27,684 nucleotides of DNA from Halieaceae bacterium UBA4452. Its GTDB lineage: Bacteria > Pseudomonadota > Gammaproteobacteria > Pseudomonadales > Halieaceae. The number at the start of each line of letters is the position of its first letter. Within the stretch, counting starts at the first letter, position 1. Below the pieces are notes generated by a model. It was given only the letters and a program-made list of their open reading frames with translations, was not told the origin of the DNA and ran no database searches. The position numbers were made by a program, and so were the translations under genes. Shown piece by piece: positions 7,580-14,920 of this stretch. The stretch covers positions 1 to 27,684 of the forward strand of contig DGPA01000016.1 in NCBI GenBank assembly GCA_002389505.1, written 5' to 3'.

Positions 7580-8614
7580 TTACCCAGCTCCGCCCATTAA
7601 GGACTGGAGTAAAGCGTCGCGATCGGCCATAAGCGCGCGTTGGCGCTGACCGCCAGTAGCGTCCTCAGCAAGGCCCCGCACGCTCGCCATCGCTGAATGC
7701 AGACGGTGACGCATAGTGAGTGTCGCCTCGGGTAAGCGCTCCGCGATGCCCTGCATATCAACCATATTACCCCAACAATTCAGAACGACGTCACAGCCGG
7801 CCTGTATTGCAGCCGCCGCTAGAGCTGGCACATCGCCTTTCAGGGCCTTCATGTCTAAGTCGTCGCTCATCAGCAGTCCATTAAAACCAATACGTTCACG
7901 AATAATCGAGCGGATGACTGTACTGGACAGGGTGGCGCAATGCGCTTGATCCCAGGCTTCGTATAAAATATGGGCCGTCATAGCCATGGGAGCATCCGCC
8001 AGAGCGGTGAAGGGCGCTAGGTCTACGGCTAACTGTGCTTCAGTCGCGGTCACTCGGGGTAGATGGTGGTGGCTATCCGCGACGGCACGGCCATGCCCGG
8101 GTATGTGTTTGATGACCCCCACAACCCCCGCTCGAGCAAGGCCGTCAAGGGCCGCACGTCCCAGCCGTGCAATGACGTTGGGGTCATGACCAAAGGCTCG
8201 ATCACCAATAACGTCGTGTGCGCCGATTTGCGGAATATCCAGCACGGGGGCGCAGTCGACAGAAATACCCAAGGCCGCCAACTCCAGCCCCAGCGCTTCG
8301 AAATTCAGCTGGGTCGCGCTGATGGCTGCTTCAGCATCTCTCTCCCAAGCAGCGGCAAACTGAGCCGCGGGGGGAAATAGGGGCCAGTGGGGCGCCTGCA
8401 AGCGCGCCACCCGGCCGCCCTCTTGATCAATCAATATAGCGACATTGTCACGACCGAGAGTATCGCGCAACGATGCTGTCAATGCGGCCACTTGCGGCTT
8501 AGACTCAATATTGCGCCCAAACAAAATAAAGCCCATAGGTTGGCAGGCGCGGAAGAAATCACGCTCCCGAGTACTGAGCTGCAGCCCCTCTAGACCGAAA
8601 ATTGCCGGCAGCAT
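7580..8614 (-). CDS. nagZ: Beta-N-acetylhexosaminidase NagZ
   Basis: A 344-residue cytosolic glycoside hydrolase family 3 enzyme that removes N-acetylglucosamine from the GlcNAc-1,6-anhydroMurNAc-peptides imported during cell-wall recycling. The motif KHIPGHG (starting at Lys169) followed by Asp180-Ser-His182 is the NagZ loop with the His/Asp acid-base dyad, and LMSDDLDMKAL carries the nucleophile Asp. Early motifs LIDQEGGRVARL and SVDCAPVLDI are also typical. Length agrees with E. coli NagZ (341). The ATG at 8614 is preceded by AAGGAG at good spacing, which fixes the start. It begins a minus-strand run with the Kazal-like lipoprotein, symporter and gloC. Together with anmK and mepM a few kilobases away it makes this a cell-wall turnover neighbourhood. 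Confidence 0.96.
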   Translation of the reverse strand: MLPAIFGLEGLQLSTRERDFFRACQPMGFILFGRNIESKPQVAALTASLRDTLGRDNVAILIDQEGGRVARLQAPHWPLFPPAAQFAAAWERDAEAAISATQLNFEALGLELAALGISVDCAPVLDIPQIGAHDVIGDRAFGHDPNVIARLGRAALDGLARAGVVGVIKHIPGHGRAVADSHHHLPRVTATEAQLAVDLAPFTALADAPMAMTAHILYEAWDQAHCATLSSTVIRSIIRERIGFNGLLMSDDLDMKALKGDVPALAAAAIQAGCDVVLNCWGNMVDMQGIAERLPEATLTMRHRLHSAMASVRGLAEDATGGQRQRALMADRDALLQSLMGGAG

Positions 8615-8662
8615 TGCCCTCTCCTTGTCAACTCAGTAACGGCACGCCAGGCCATCTGCGCG

Positions 8663-8883
8663 CTACTCAATCGCCCGGCCAATCGTCAATTGTCGAGCCG
8701 CTTCCATTCGTTCGCGCCCGATAAGCGCGGCGACAACATCCTCAGGTGAGTCTAACACCTGTCAGTAGCCCCCATCCTCTGAATCGATGTAACCCTTGAC
8801 GCCCTGGGAGTCCATAAGCCAGCAGATCATATCCGCCCCGTAGTCGCTGCCGGCCAAGACAATAGGGGCCGGTGTTTATTCAT
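8663..8883 (-). pseudogene. Damaged small ORF between tyrS and nagZ
   Basis: Between tyrS and nagZ there is a coding-like stretch that is not an intact gene. An ATG at 8883 follows AAAGGG at a good distance and reads MNKHRP; one base must be restored in the CCCC run near 8865 to continue as PIVLAGSDYGADMICW and on through YIDSEDGGY, where TGA at 8764-8762 interrupts. The same frame then runs on as QVLDSPEDVVAALIGRER and ends at TAG 8665-8663. The restored product would be about 73 residues with a plausible, acidic, strand-helix composition. I recognise no family. Alternatives: a real 40-residue protein ending at the TGA with a sequencing error in the homopolymer, or chance. The rest of the 315 bp gap shows nothing else. 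Confidence 0.4.
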
Positions 8884-8929
8884 AGGACCCTTTGTTTTGT
8901 GGCTAGGCGTTCTCGCGTCCGTCAAACCC

Positions 8930-10228
8930 TCAGGCGTCGGCGCGAATAAACAAGTGAACTTTCTTTTTGCCCAAGCGCACAAGCCAATAGCGTTCATGCA
9001 ACGCACCCGAAGGATTGAAACAGATGTCCGGAGCGTTGTTGAGCTCGGCAGTAAGCGGCTCGCCATTGACCAGTATCGCCCCCCGACCTAACGCATCTTT
9101 CACCTGCTTACCCGAACTCGCCAATCCCGCATCCGTCAGAATGTGGGCCAATGTAGCGGGCAATGCTTGATGATCGAGGGTACTGGTGGGCAAACCATCG
9201 AGAGCCAGTTGCTCGAGATCATTAGCCGACAACACCAAAATGTCGCCATTAAATAGCGCGTCAGTAATGCGTTGCGCGCCAATCAAGGCGTCGTCACCGT
9301 GCACTAGGCGGGTGACCTCTCGGGCCAGTACCGCTTGGGCTGCAGGCCGACCCTCGCGCCGCGCATCATCGGCTTCAATGTGCGCAATCTCGGTGACCGG
9401 CAAGAACGTGAAGTAACGCAGGAATTTGTAGACATCGGCATCGGCGGTAGATAGCCAAAACTGATAGAACGAATAAGGCGAGGTTTTGCTCGGGTCGAGC
9501 CACACAGTCCCCGCCTCCGTTTTACCAAATTTCGTACCATCCGCTTTCGTGATCAGCGGCATGGTCAGCCCAAAGACCTGCCCCCCATGCAATCGCCGGG
9601 TGAGATCAATGCCACCAGTGATGTTACCCCATTGGTCAGAGCCACCAATTTGCAGACCGCATTGATAGCGCTGGTAAAGCTCGGAAAAATCAAAAGACTG
9701 TAAAATCATATAGGTAAATTCGGTAAAGCTAATGCCCGACCCTTGCCGCTCAAGACGCTGCCTCACCGACTCTTTTTGAATCATGGAATTGATCGAGAAG
9801 TGCTTGCCAAGGTCCCGCAAGAACGTCAGCACGTCGAGATCCTCGGTCCAATCAAGATTGTTGACCACTAAGGCGGGGTGTTCACCCTCTACACGGATAA
9901 AGCGGCTGACTTGCTGGCGAATCTTAGCGGTCCATCGAGCGACAATATCTGGCGTGTTCAGCTGGCGCTCGGCGGCTTTAAAGCTGGGGTCACCAATGAG
10001 TCCTGTGGCACCGCCCACAAGCGCGAGGGGCCGGTGCCCGGCGTCTTGAAACCGACGCAACATTAACAACGGCACCAATGAGCCAATATGCAGGCTATCG
10101 GCCGTGGGATCAAAGCCACAGTACAAGGTTCGCGGGCCACCATCGAGCCACTCGGTGATGGCATCTTCACCCGCTATTTGAAAGACAAGACCCCGGGCAC
10201 GCAGGTCTTCTAAAAGCGCACTAGACAT
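8930..10228 (-). CDS. tyrS: Tyrosine--tRNA ligase
   Basis: A 432-residue class I aminoacyl-tRNA synthetase that charges tRNA-Tyr in the cytosol. It aligns by eye with E. coli TyrS throughout: LYCGFDPTADSLHIGS (HIGH-type motif at residues 47-50), the tyrosine-binding LQIGGSDQWGNI, the KMSKS-equivalent KFGKT at 233-237, and a C-terminal S4-like RNA-binding domain (ASSGKQVKDALGRGAILVNGEPL) ending in LVRLGKKKVHLFI. I choose ATG at 10228 because the product then begins MSSALLEDLRARGLV like E. coli MASSNLIKQLQERGLV; in-frame ATGs at 10264 and 10324 would add a tail with no homologue in the family. It is divergent from the M23 peptidase gene, the same arrangement as in Pseudomonas. Confidence 0.96.
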   Translation of the reverse strand: MSSALLEDLRARGLVFQIAGEDAITEWLDGGPRTLYCGFDPTADSLHIGSLVPLLMLRRFQDAGHRPLALVGGATGLIGDPSFKAAERQLNTPDIVARWTAKIRQQVSRFIRVEGEHPALVVNNLDWTEDLDVLTFLRDLGKHFSINSMIQKESVRQRLERQGSGISFTEFTYMILQSFDFSELYQRYQCGLQIGGSDQWGNITGGIDLTRRLHGGQVFGLTMPLITKADGTKFGKTEAGTVWLDPSKTSPYSFYQFWLSTADADVYKFLRYFTFLPVTEIAHIEADDARREGRPAAQAVLAREVTRLVHGDDALIGAQRITDALFNGDILVLSANDLEQLALDGLPTSTLDHQALPATLAHILTDAGLASSGKQVKDALGRGAILVNGEPLTAELNNAPDICFNPSGALHERYWLVRLGKKKVHLFIRADA

Positions 10229-10340
10229 ATCTCTGGAAACTTTTTTACTCACTAGAGCTGACATTATTCCACATTTAGCCCCCGAACAGGGGTACCGATG
10301 TGGCGTAAATTGTCGCCTGCTCATGACACCGATGGAACGG

Positions 10341-10370
10341 TTCGAATTCGCCTATGGACTGACGTATAAT
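10341..10370 (+). promoter_or_regulatory. Probable sigma-70 promoter of mepM-anmK
   Basis: A perfect TATAAT at 10365-10370 is preceded, with an 18-bp spacer, by TTCGAA at 10341-10346, which matches the -35 consensus at three of six positions. Transcription would start near 10377, about 20 bp before the mepM start codon. The weak -35 makes this a prediction only. Confidence 0.5.
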
Positions 10371-10396
10371 GAAGCGCTGCTGGCAGTGATAGGTTA

Positions 10397-11827
10397 ATGG
10401 GTGCAAACCATGAACAACAACTCCCCCTCTACAGGTTAATCACGGTGATAAAAAACCTCTCTCAGTGGTTGAGAAACTGGCGACTCACCCTCGACGCCCG
10501 CAAGCGTGGCGCGACGCTCATCGATCGCAGCCATGCGCAGGGTTGGCGACGCCATCAGCTAACCGTCAGCGCGCTAGCCGTAGGCGCGCTGGTATTGGGA
10601 ATAACCTTTTTGCAAGCCTCCAATGACGCCAATCAGACGATCGCTAACAACACGAGTGCCGATCAGCCATCGCTGCAACCCCTAGTCGTTACCGCCCAGC
10701 GCAAAGCTGATGCCAGCACGCTAATCCCCCACTGGCATACCGAGACAGTGAGATCAGGGGACAATGTGTCACTGATTTTTGCTCGAGCGGGATTCACCGA
10801 TCGAGATGTCTATCAGGTGAGTAGCGCTAACGGCGGCCGGGCATTGCAGACCATTTTCCCAGCGGAAACCCTTGCTTTTTTGATCGACACCAGTGGCGCG
10901 TTAAAGAAGGTCAAGCACATACAGTCGCCCTTAAAGTGGACCACCTTTAGTCGGGAAGGCGATCAGTATACGGCTCAACCTACTGAGCTCAGTCCTGAGA
11001 TTCGCGAGCGGGGCACCACCATGCACATTGCCTCGTCACTGTTTATGGCCGGGCAGCAAGTGGGGTTATCACATCGACTCATTATGGATTTAGCCGGTAT
11101 TTTTGGCGGTGTGATCGACTTTGCTTTAGATCCTCGCCAGGGCGATACCATTGCCCTGGTCTACGAAGAGCAGTACCTCAATGGTGAAAAACTCGCCGAT
11201 GGCGATATTGTTGCGGCTGCCTTCACTAATAAAGGCGATACCTACGAGGCGTATCGCTACACCGATAGCGCTGGCGATAGTAGCTATTACGACGAGCAGG
11301 GCATCAGCATGCGCAAAGCGTTTTTGAGAGCACCCCTCGATTTCACGCGGGTCAGTTCAAACTTTAATCCTCATCGACTCCACCCCATCTACAACACCAA
11401 ACGCCCTCACCGAGGTACCGATTATGCAGCGCCGCGCGGAACGCCAGTCTATGCGGCAGGTGATGGACGGGTGGTTGAAACCGGCTACACTCGAGCCAAT
11501 GGTAACTACGTCTTTATTCAACATGGTGAGCAGTATAAAACCCACTATTTACACCTCCACAAACGTCGCGTTAAGCAGGGCGAGCGCGTCGAGCAAGGTG
11601 AGGTTATTGGCACTGTCGGTGCCACCGGCGCCGCAACAGGACCGCACCTGCACTATGAATTTCTCGTCAACGGTGTCCACCGAAACCCCCGATCGATCCA
11701 TAAGCAGCTGCCGAAAGCCAGATCGTTAGCGCCGAGCGAATTAGCGCGCTTTCAATCAGCGATTAGCGGCCCATTGCAGCAGCTAGCGGCGCTTCGCCAG
11801 CAAACGCGTATCGCGCTGGCCGAATGA
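10397..11827 (+). CDS. mepM: M23 family peptidoglycan endopeptidase, MepM-like
   Basis: A 476-residue membrane-anchored LytM-type metallopeptidase. A cytoplasmic N-terminal tail of about 53 residues precedes one membrane segment (about 55-73); the periplasmic part has an OapA/LysM-like domain (about 112-180, starting WHTETVRSGDNVSLIF) and a C-terminal M23 domain. Zinc and catalytic residues are complete: His338 and Asp342 in HRGTD, the HLH at 386-388, and HLH at 417-419 in GPHLHYEF. MepM-type enzymes cleave D-Ala-meso-DAP crosslinks and so make room for wall growth. Its stop overlaps the anmK start (ATGA), and tyrS lies divergent upstream, as in Pseudomonas. The ATG at 10397 has AGG only 3 bp away; an in-frame GTG at 10445 is an alternative start that would leave the membrane segment intact. 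Confidence 0.92.
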   Translation: MGANHEQQLPLYRLITVIKNLSQWLRNWRLTLDARKRGATLIDRSHAQGWRRHQLTVSALAVGALVLGITFLQASNDANQTIANNTSADQPSLQPLVVTAQRKADASTLIPHWHTETVRSGDNVSLIFARAGFTDRDVYQVSSANGGRALQTIFPAETLAFLIDTSGALKKVKHIQSPLKWTTFSREGDQYTAQPTELSPEIRERGTTMHIASSLFMAGQQVGLSHRLIMDLAGIFGGVIDFALDPRQGDTIALVYEEQYLNGEKLADGDIVAAAFTNKGDTYEAYRYTDSAGDSSYYDEQGISMRKAFLRAPLDFTRVSSNFNPHRLHPIYNTKRPHRGTDYAAPRGTPVYAAGDGRVVETGYTRANGNYVFIQHGEQYKTHYLHLHKRRVKQGERVEQGEVIGTVGATGAATGPHLHYEFLVNGVHRNPRSIHKQLPKARSLAPSELARFQSAISGPLQQLAALRQQTRIALAE

Positions 11828-12942
11828 GTCAAGCCCACCATTTTGTCGGCCTTATTTCAGGTACCAGTGTCGACGCCATCGATGCTGTCATCCTGAGTGT
11901 GCATGGCGAGGAAGTGGACATTATTGCTAGCCATGCGGTTCCCTACAGCGCAGCTCTGCGCGCTGACATTCTGAGTCTCAGCCAGCCAGGCGATAACGAA
12001 ATTGATCGCTTAGGGCCCATCGATCGACAAATCGCCGACCACTTTGCCAGCGCGGCACTGAACATCATCCAGCGTGCAAATCTGACCCCTGAAGACATCT
12101 CAGCCATCGGCAGTCACGGCCAAACTATCCGCCATCGGCCCAATAGTGATCAGCCCTTTACGCTACAAATAGGCGATCCCAACCGCATCGCTGAACTCAC
12201 GGGCATCACAACAGTGGCCGACTTTCGTCGACGGGATATGGCCGCAGGTGGCCAAGGGGCACCGCTGGTACCCGCATTTCATCGCGCGGCTTTTCGCTTA
12301 GACCAGTCTAGCGGCGTGGTAAATATTGGCGGCATTGCCAACGTCACGCTCTGTGATAAGCAGGGCGCACTTCGGGGTTTTGATAGCGGCCCTGGCAATA
12401 CGCTCATGGACTATTGGACAGCGCAACATACACCCCAGTCCTATGATAATAACGGCGACTGGGCACGGACCGGCGCTATTGATGACACGGTGCTCCAACA
12501 CCTGTTAGCTGACCCCTACTTTGCGAGCGCGGATCCTAAAAGTACCGGACCGGAATATTTCAGTCCAACGTGGTTAATGACCCAACTGAAGGGATTTGAG
12601 GCGCGGCCCCCGGCGACAATCCAGCGCACGTTACTGGAATTGACGGCCCGCAGTATTGCCGCGGTCACCATCGATGAGCCACTGACTCAGCTCGCCGTCT
12701 GTGGGGGTGGCGCCCACAATGGCTTGCTCATGGAGCGTCTATCTGCGCTGCTGACACCCATCAACGTCACGACGACCGACGCCTATGGCATTCATCCCGA
12801 CTGGGTGGAAGCGGCGGCTTTTGGCTGGTTAGCCCATAGAACGATGAATAATCTCGCAGGCAATGAACCCAGCGCTACCGGTGCTGAAGGTTACCGAGTA
12901 CTCGGGGCTATTTACCCTGCTTACCCTGCTTACCCTGCATGA
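11824..12942 (+). CDS. anmK: Anhydro-N-acetylmuramic acid kinase
   Basis: A 372-residue cytosolic kinase of the ASKHA fold that hydrolyses and phosphorylates 1,6-anhydroMurNAc to MurNAc-6-phosphate in cell-wall recycling. Family motifs are clear: GLISGTSVDAIDAV at the N-terminus (phosphate 1), IGSHGQTIRH, TVADFRRRDMAAGGQGAPLVPAFH, NIGGIANVTL, GFDSGPGNTLMD and CGGGAHNGLLMERL. Length matches E. coli AnmK (369). It is coupled to mepM by an ATGA overlap and converges on erpA. The last nine residues YPAYPAYPA come from a triplicated 9-bp repeat and are not part of the normal family C-terminus. Function is firm; it takes the product of the NagZ pathway encoded nearby. Confidence 0.96.
   Translation: MSQAHHFVGLISGTSVDAIDAVILSVHGEEVDIIASHAVPYSAALRADILSLSQPGDNEIDRLGPIDRQIADHFASAALNIIQRANLTPEDISAIGSHGQTIRHRPNSDQPFTLQIGDPNRIAELTGITTVADFRRRDMAAGGQGAPLVPAFHRAAFRLDQSSGVVNIGGIANVTLCDKQGALRGFDSGPGNTLMDYWTAQHTPQSYDNNGDWARTGAIDDTVLQHLLADPYFASADPKSTGPEYFSPTWLMTQLKGFEARPPATIQRTLLELTARSIAAVTIDEPLTQLAVCGGGAHNGLLMERLSALLTPINVTTTDAYGIHPDWVEAAAFGWLAHRTMNNLAGNEPSATGAEGYRVLGAIYPAYPAYPA
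12912..12938 (+). repeat. Three perfect 9-bp tandem repeats at the 3' end of anmK
   Basis: The unit TTACCCTGC occurs three times in direct succession and immediately precedes the anmK stop codon, encoding the terminal YPAYPAYPA. Copy-number change would stay in frame, altering only the length of the C-terminal tail. Confidence 0.9.
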
Positions 12943-12992
12943 CTGATGTGGGATCTGAACGGCTACCTGACTGGCAAAGGTTGCCCGACCGC

Positions 12993-13346
12993 TTAAATAG
13001 AAAACGACGCGCCGCAGCCACAGGTAGTGACGGCATTGGGATTATTGACCGTGAACCGAGAGCCCTCAAGCCCTTCGGTGTAGTCCACTTCTGAACCAAC
13101 AAGATACTGATAAGACATCGAATCGATCACCGCGGTCACGCCGTCTTTTCGAATGACCATGTCGTCGTCCCCAGATGCTTCGTCAAAAGTGAAGCCATAC
13201 TGGAAGCCAGAACACCCGCCACCGGTAATATAAACCCGCAGTTTCAGCTCGGGATTGCCCTCGTCGTCGACCAGTGCACGCACCTTAGTGACTGCATTGT
13301 CGGACAATCGTATTTCTGTTGGATCAAACGCTTCGACGACACTCAT
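12993..13346 (-). CDS. erpA: Iron-sulfur cluster insertion protein ErpA
   Basis: A 117-residue A-type Fe-S carrier that delivers [4Fe-4S] or [2Fe-2S] clusters to apoproteins in the cytosol. The three conserved cysteines are present: Cys45 in GGGCSGFQYGF and Cys109/Cys111 in the C-terminal TTCGCGASF. The N-terminal IRLSDNAVTKVRAL and the central GVTAVIDSMSYQYLVGSEVDYTEG (positions about 69-92) are typical. ErpA rather than IscA is supported by the neighbours (anmK on one side, bactofilin, DUF6776 and argC on the other), which is the Pseudomonas erpA location. It is separated from the bactofilin gene by about 110 bp holding an inverted repeat, so it may have its own promoter there, but no clear -35/-10 pair is visible. 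It converges on anmK with 50 bp between. Confidence 0.95.
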   Translation of the reverse strand: MSVVEAFDPTEIRLSDNAVTKVRALVDDEGNPELKLRVYITGGGCSGFQYGFTFDEASGDDDMVIRKDGVTAVIDSMSYQYLVGSEVDYTEGLEGSRFTVNNPNAVTTCGCGASFSI

Positions 13347-13370
13347 AAATCATTGTCTCATTGATTTGGA

Positions 13371-13412
13371 GGGTAGTGTAATGCAATTGCGCGCCGAATA
13401 AGCGCGCTACCC
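13371..13412. other. Nested inverted repeat between bactofilin gene and erpA
   Basis: GCGCGC at 13389-13394 and 13402-13407 flank a 7-nt loop (CGAATAA), and outside them GGGTAG at 13371-13376 is complementary to CTACCC at 13407-13412, though 12 nt unpaired separate the two left arms. No T-run follows in either direction, so it is not a standard intrinsic terminator. It lies in the 5' region of erpA, and a structural or operator role is possible but unproven. Confidence 0.45.
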
Positions 13413-13458
13413 TTACGCTACATCACCCTCACTTGGGGGCTGGTCGCAGTGACTGGCC

Positions 13459-13893
13459 TCAAGCCCCTTCAGCCTCAACACCTGACAGCGCGCGAGCTTC
13501 TCGCTTTGCGGCTAGGTCATCAGCGATCGGCGCTACGTGTCGAAAACTGCCATTGACCTTACAGCCCACCGCCATTTCAATGAGATTGTAGTACACATCG
13601 CCATCAACTTGGGCTTTATCCGCTAACTCAAGACGTCCCGATGAGTGAATATCGCCATTGACGGTACCATTCACTACCGCTGAAGGAACGCGTATTTCGC
13701 CTTCGACTGACCCACCGGCAACGACATGCAACATTGCCTCGGTGCCGGCCTCTGCGATAATCGCACCGACGACTCGGCCTTCAATATCGAGGTTGCCCGA
13801 AAATTGAATATCGCCGGTCACCGTGGCGTTTTTAGCAATAAGCGTAGTGCCGCCCTGTACCGCTGTTAAGGGCGTATCTTTACGTCCAAGCAT
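13459..13893 (-). CDS. Bactofilin family cytoskeletal protein
   Basis: A 144-residue polymer-forming protein (DUF583/bactofilin). The core from about residue 20 to 115 is a run of short beta-helix turns: TTLIAKNATVTGDIQFSGN, LDIEGRVVGAII, GGSVEGEIRVPSAVVNGTVNGDI, SGRLELADKAQVDGDVYY, KVNGSF, each rich in G, V, N and I at regular spacing. Bactofilins assemble without nucleotide into filaments at the membrane and often position cell-wall enzymes. I take ATG at 13893 (MLGRKDTPL) as the start, because an upstream in-frame start at 13953 would run through the end of the DUF6776 gene and give no family-like sequence; the gap to DUF6776 is then 5 bp. The charged C-terminal tail (about 125-144) is variable in this family. 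Confidence 0.9.
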   Translation of the reverse strand: MLGRKDTPLTAVQGGTTLIAKNATVTGDIQFSGNLDIEGRVVGAIIAEAGTEAMLHVVAGGSVEGEIRVPSAVVNGTVNGDIHSSGRLELADKAQVDGDVYYNLIEMAVGCKVNGSFRHVAPIADDLAAKREARALSGVEAEGA

Positions 13894-13898
13894 CTTTA

Positions 13899-14630
13899 TT
13901 ATGTCCCTTCTATCGCTAGTGGAATGCTGGACTCGGCCAGCGCCTCCCGCCAACTATAACTGCTATTGACCGATTGGGATACTGGCTTTACTAACTGAAG
14001 CGCTAGCTCTATACGCTCGGGCACGAATCCTAGTGGCAGCACTATGTCCCCCTCACGACGCTGGAAGTAGCGAAAATTCATCGTCAATGCGTCAGCCGAT
14101 AGTTCGGGATCGAGATCACTGAGGGTGTAGTGTCGGGGAGCACCGCGCTCCTGCCCCCAAAAGGTCACCTGCAGCTCTCCTGTGTAAAAGACCTTGCCCG
14201 AGCGAGGCGTTTGCCCACCTTGTTGAGCCACTAGCTGATAGCGCCACCAACCCGGCGCACTACCCATTCGGAGAATTGGCGCACGCAGTAACACCCCTGA
14301 GGATTGCGATTCGGGCGCTAACACCCCACGATAAAAAGCCAATTCTCGCTCTAATTCATCGATACTACCGCGGCTGTCAGCGAGGGCATCGCGCAGTTCG
14401 GCAAGCGCTCGCGCGTCGACAGATCGCTCTGTCTCTAAGGCGACTATGCGTGTTTGTAATTGATCAAGGCTGGTATCGTAGGGAGGCAACACCCCTTCCT
14501 GGCTCGCCTTGCCTGCGTAAAATACCAACCCTATGCAGATCACACAGGCTAGCGCGACACCGCCACGCCGTAACGGCGTATAAATGGGGTGCTCTCGGTG
14601 AACAACGGTTTTGCGATGATGACGGGCCAT
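13899..14630 (-). CDS. DUF6776 family membrane-anchored protein
   Basis: A 243-residue protein starting MARHHRKTVVHREHP. A single membrane segment at about residues 23-41 is followed by a coiled-coil region (about 52-100; DQLQTRIVALETERS, ALAELRDALADSRGSIDELERELAFYRG) and a beta-rich periplasmic domain (GVLLRAPILR, WWRYQLVAQQGG, LQVTFWGQ, LTMNFRYFQRREGDIVLP). This is the arrangement of the family found between argC and bactofilin in Pseudomonas; role unknown, presumably envelope scaffolding together with the bactofilin. ATG at 14630 is chosen over the in-frame ATG at 14657, which would overlap the argC ORF. The gene sits 7 bp after the argC stop and 5 bp before bactofilin, so the three are probably co-transcribed. 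Confidence 0.87.
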   Translation of the reverse strand: MARHHRKTVVHREHPIYTPLRRGGVALACVICIGLVFYAGKASQEGVLPPYDTSLDQLQTRIVALETERSVDARALAELRDALADSRGSIDELERELAFYRGVLAPESQSSGVLLRAPILRMGSAPGWWRYQLVAQQGGQTPRSGKVFYTGELQVTFWGQERGAPRHYTLSDLDPELSADALTMNFRYFQRREGDIVLPLGFVPERIELALQLVKPVSQSVNSSYSWREALAESSIPLAIEGT

Positions 14631-14637
14631 AGCGTTG

Positions 14638-14856
14638 TTATCGGGCCAGGAGAGCAATGGCCGCTAGGCCAGTCGTTTCTGAAAGCCCAAACATCAGGTT
14701 CATGGCCTGGACTGCTTGCCCCGCGGCACCTTTAGCGAGGTTATCTAGGGCCGATGTCACCACCACGGTATCGCGCCCTTGGGGGTGATGCCGTAACACC
14801 CGCAGTAATTCGAGCCCTGTAAATCCCATACCACCGACAATACCTAGGTTGATCAT
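14638..14856 (-). pseudogene. argC: argC remnant with large in-frame internal deletion
   Basis: A 72-residue ORF that is the two ends of N-acetyl-gamma-glutamyl-phosphate reductase joined together. MINLGIVGGMGFTGLELL, through RVLRHHPQ, matches the ArgC N-terminus (NADP-binding GGTGYTG, here with T to M and Y to F), and from GRDTVVVTSALDNLAKGAAG through MNLMFGL to ALLAR it matches the ArgC C-terminus. About 270 of the usual ~345 residues are missing, including the catalytic cysteine and the substrate site, so reductase activity is impossible. Start ATG is preceded by GGAAAA, the frame has no stop, and the join falls at a HPQ/RPQ-like position that both ends share. It is in the normal argC location next to DUF6776. 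Either a pseudogene, a very recent deletion, or an assembly join; a retained short peptide is less likely. Confidence 0.85.
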
Positions 14857-14920
14857 GTTTTTTCCAACAGTCTGCTATCGTTAACCCATGTACACTGTCT
14901 CATTTTACACTGAGGTCGTC

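Noticed and set aside
8762..8764. TGA in the damaged ORF as selenocysteine or other recoding
   Set aside because: The frame also needs a base restored upstream, and no SECIS-like hairpin is apparent directly after the TGA; ordinary gene decay is simpler.
10229..10324. N-terminal extension of tyrS
   Set aside because: The family begins near MSSALLEDLRARG; the extra residues have no counterpart and overlap the promoter region.
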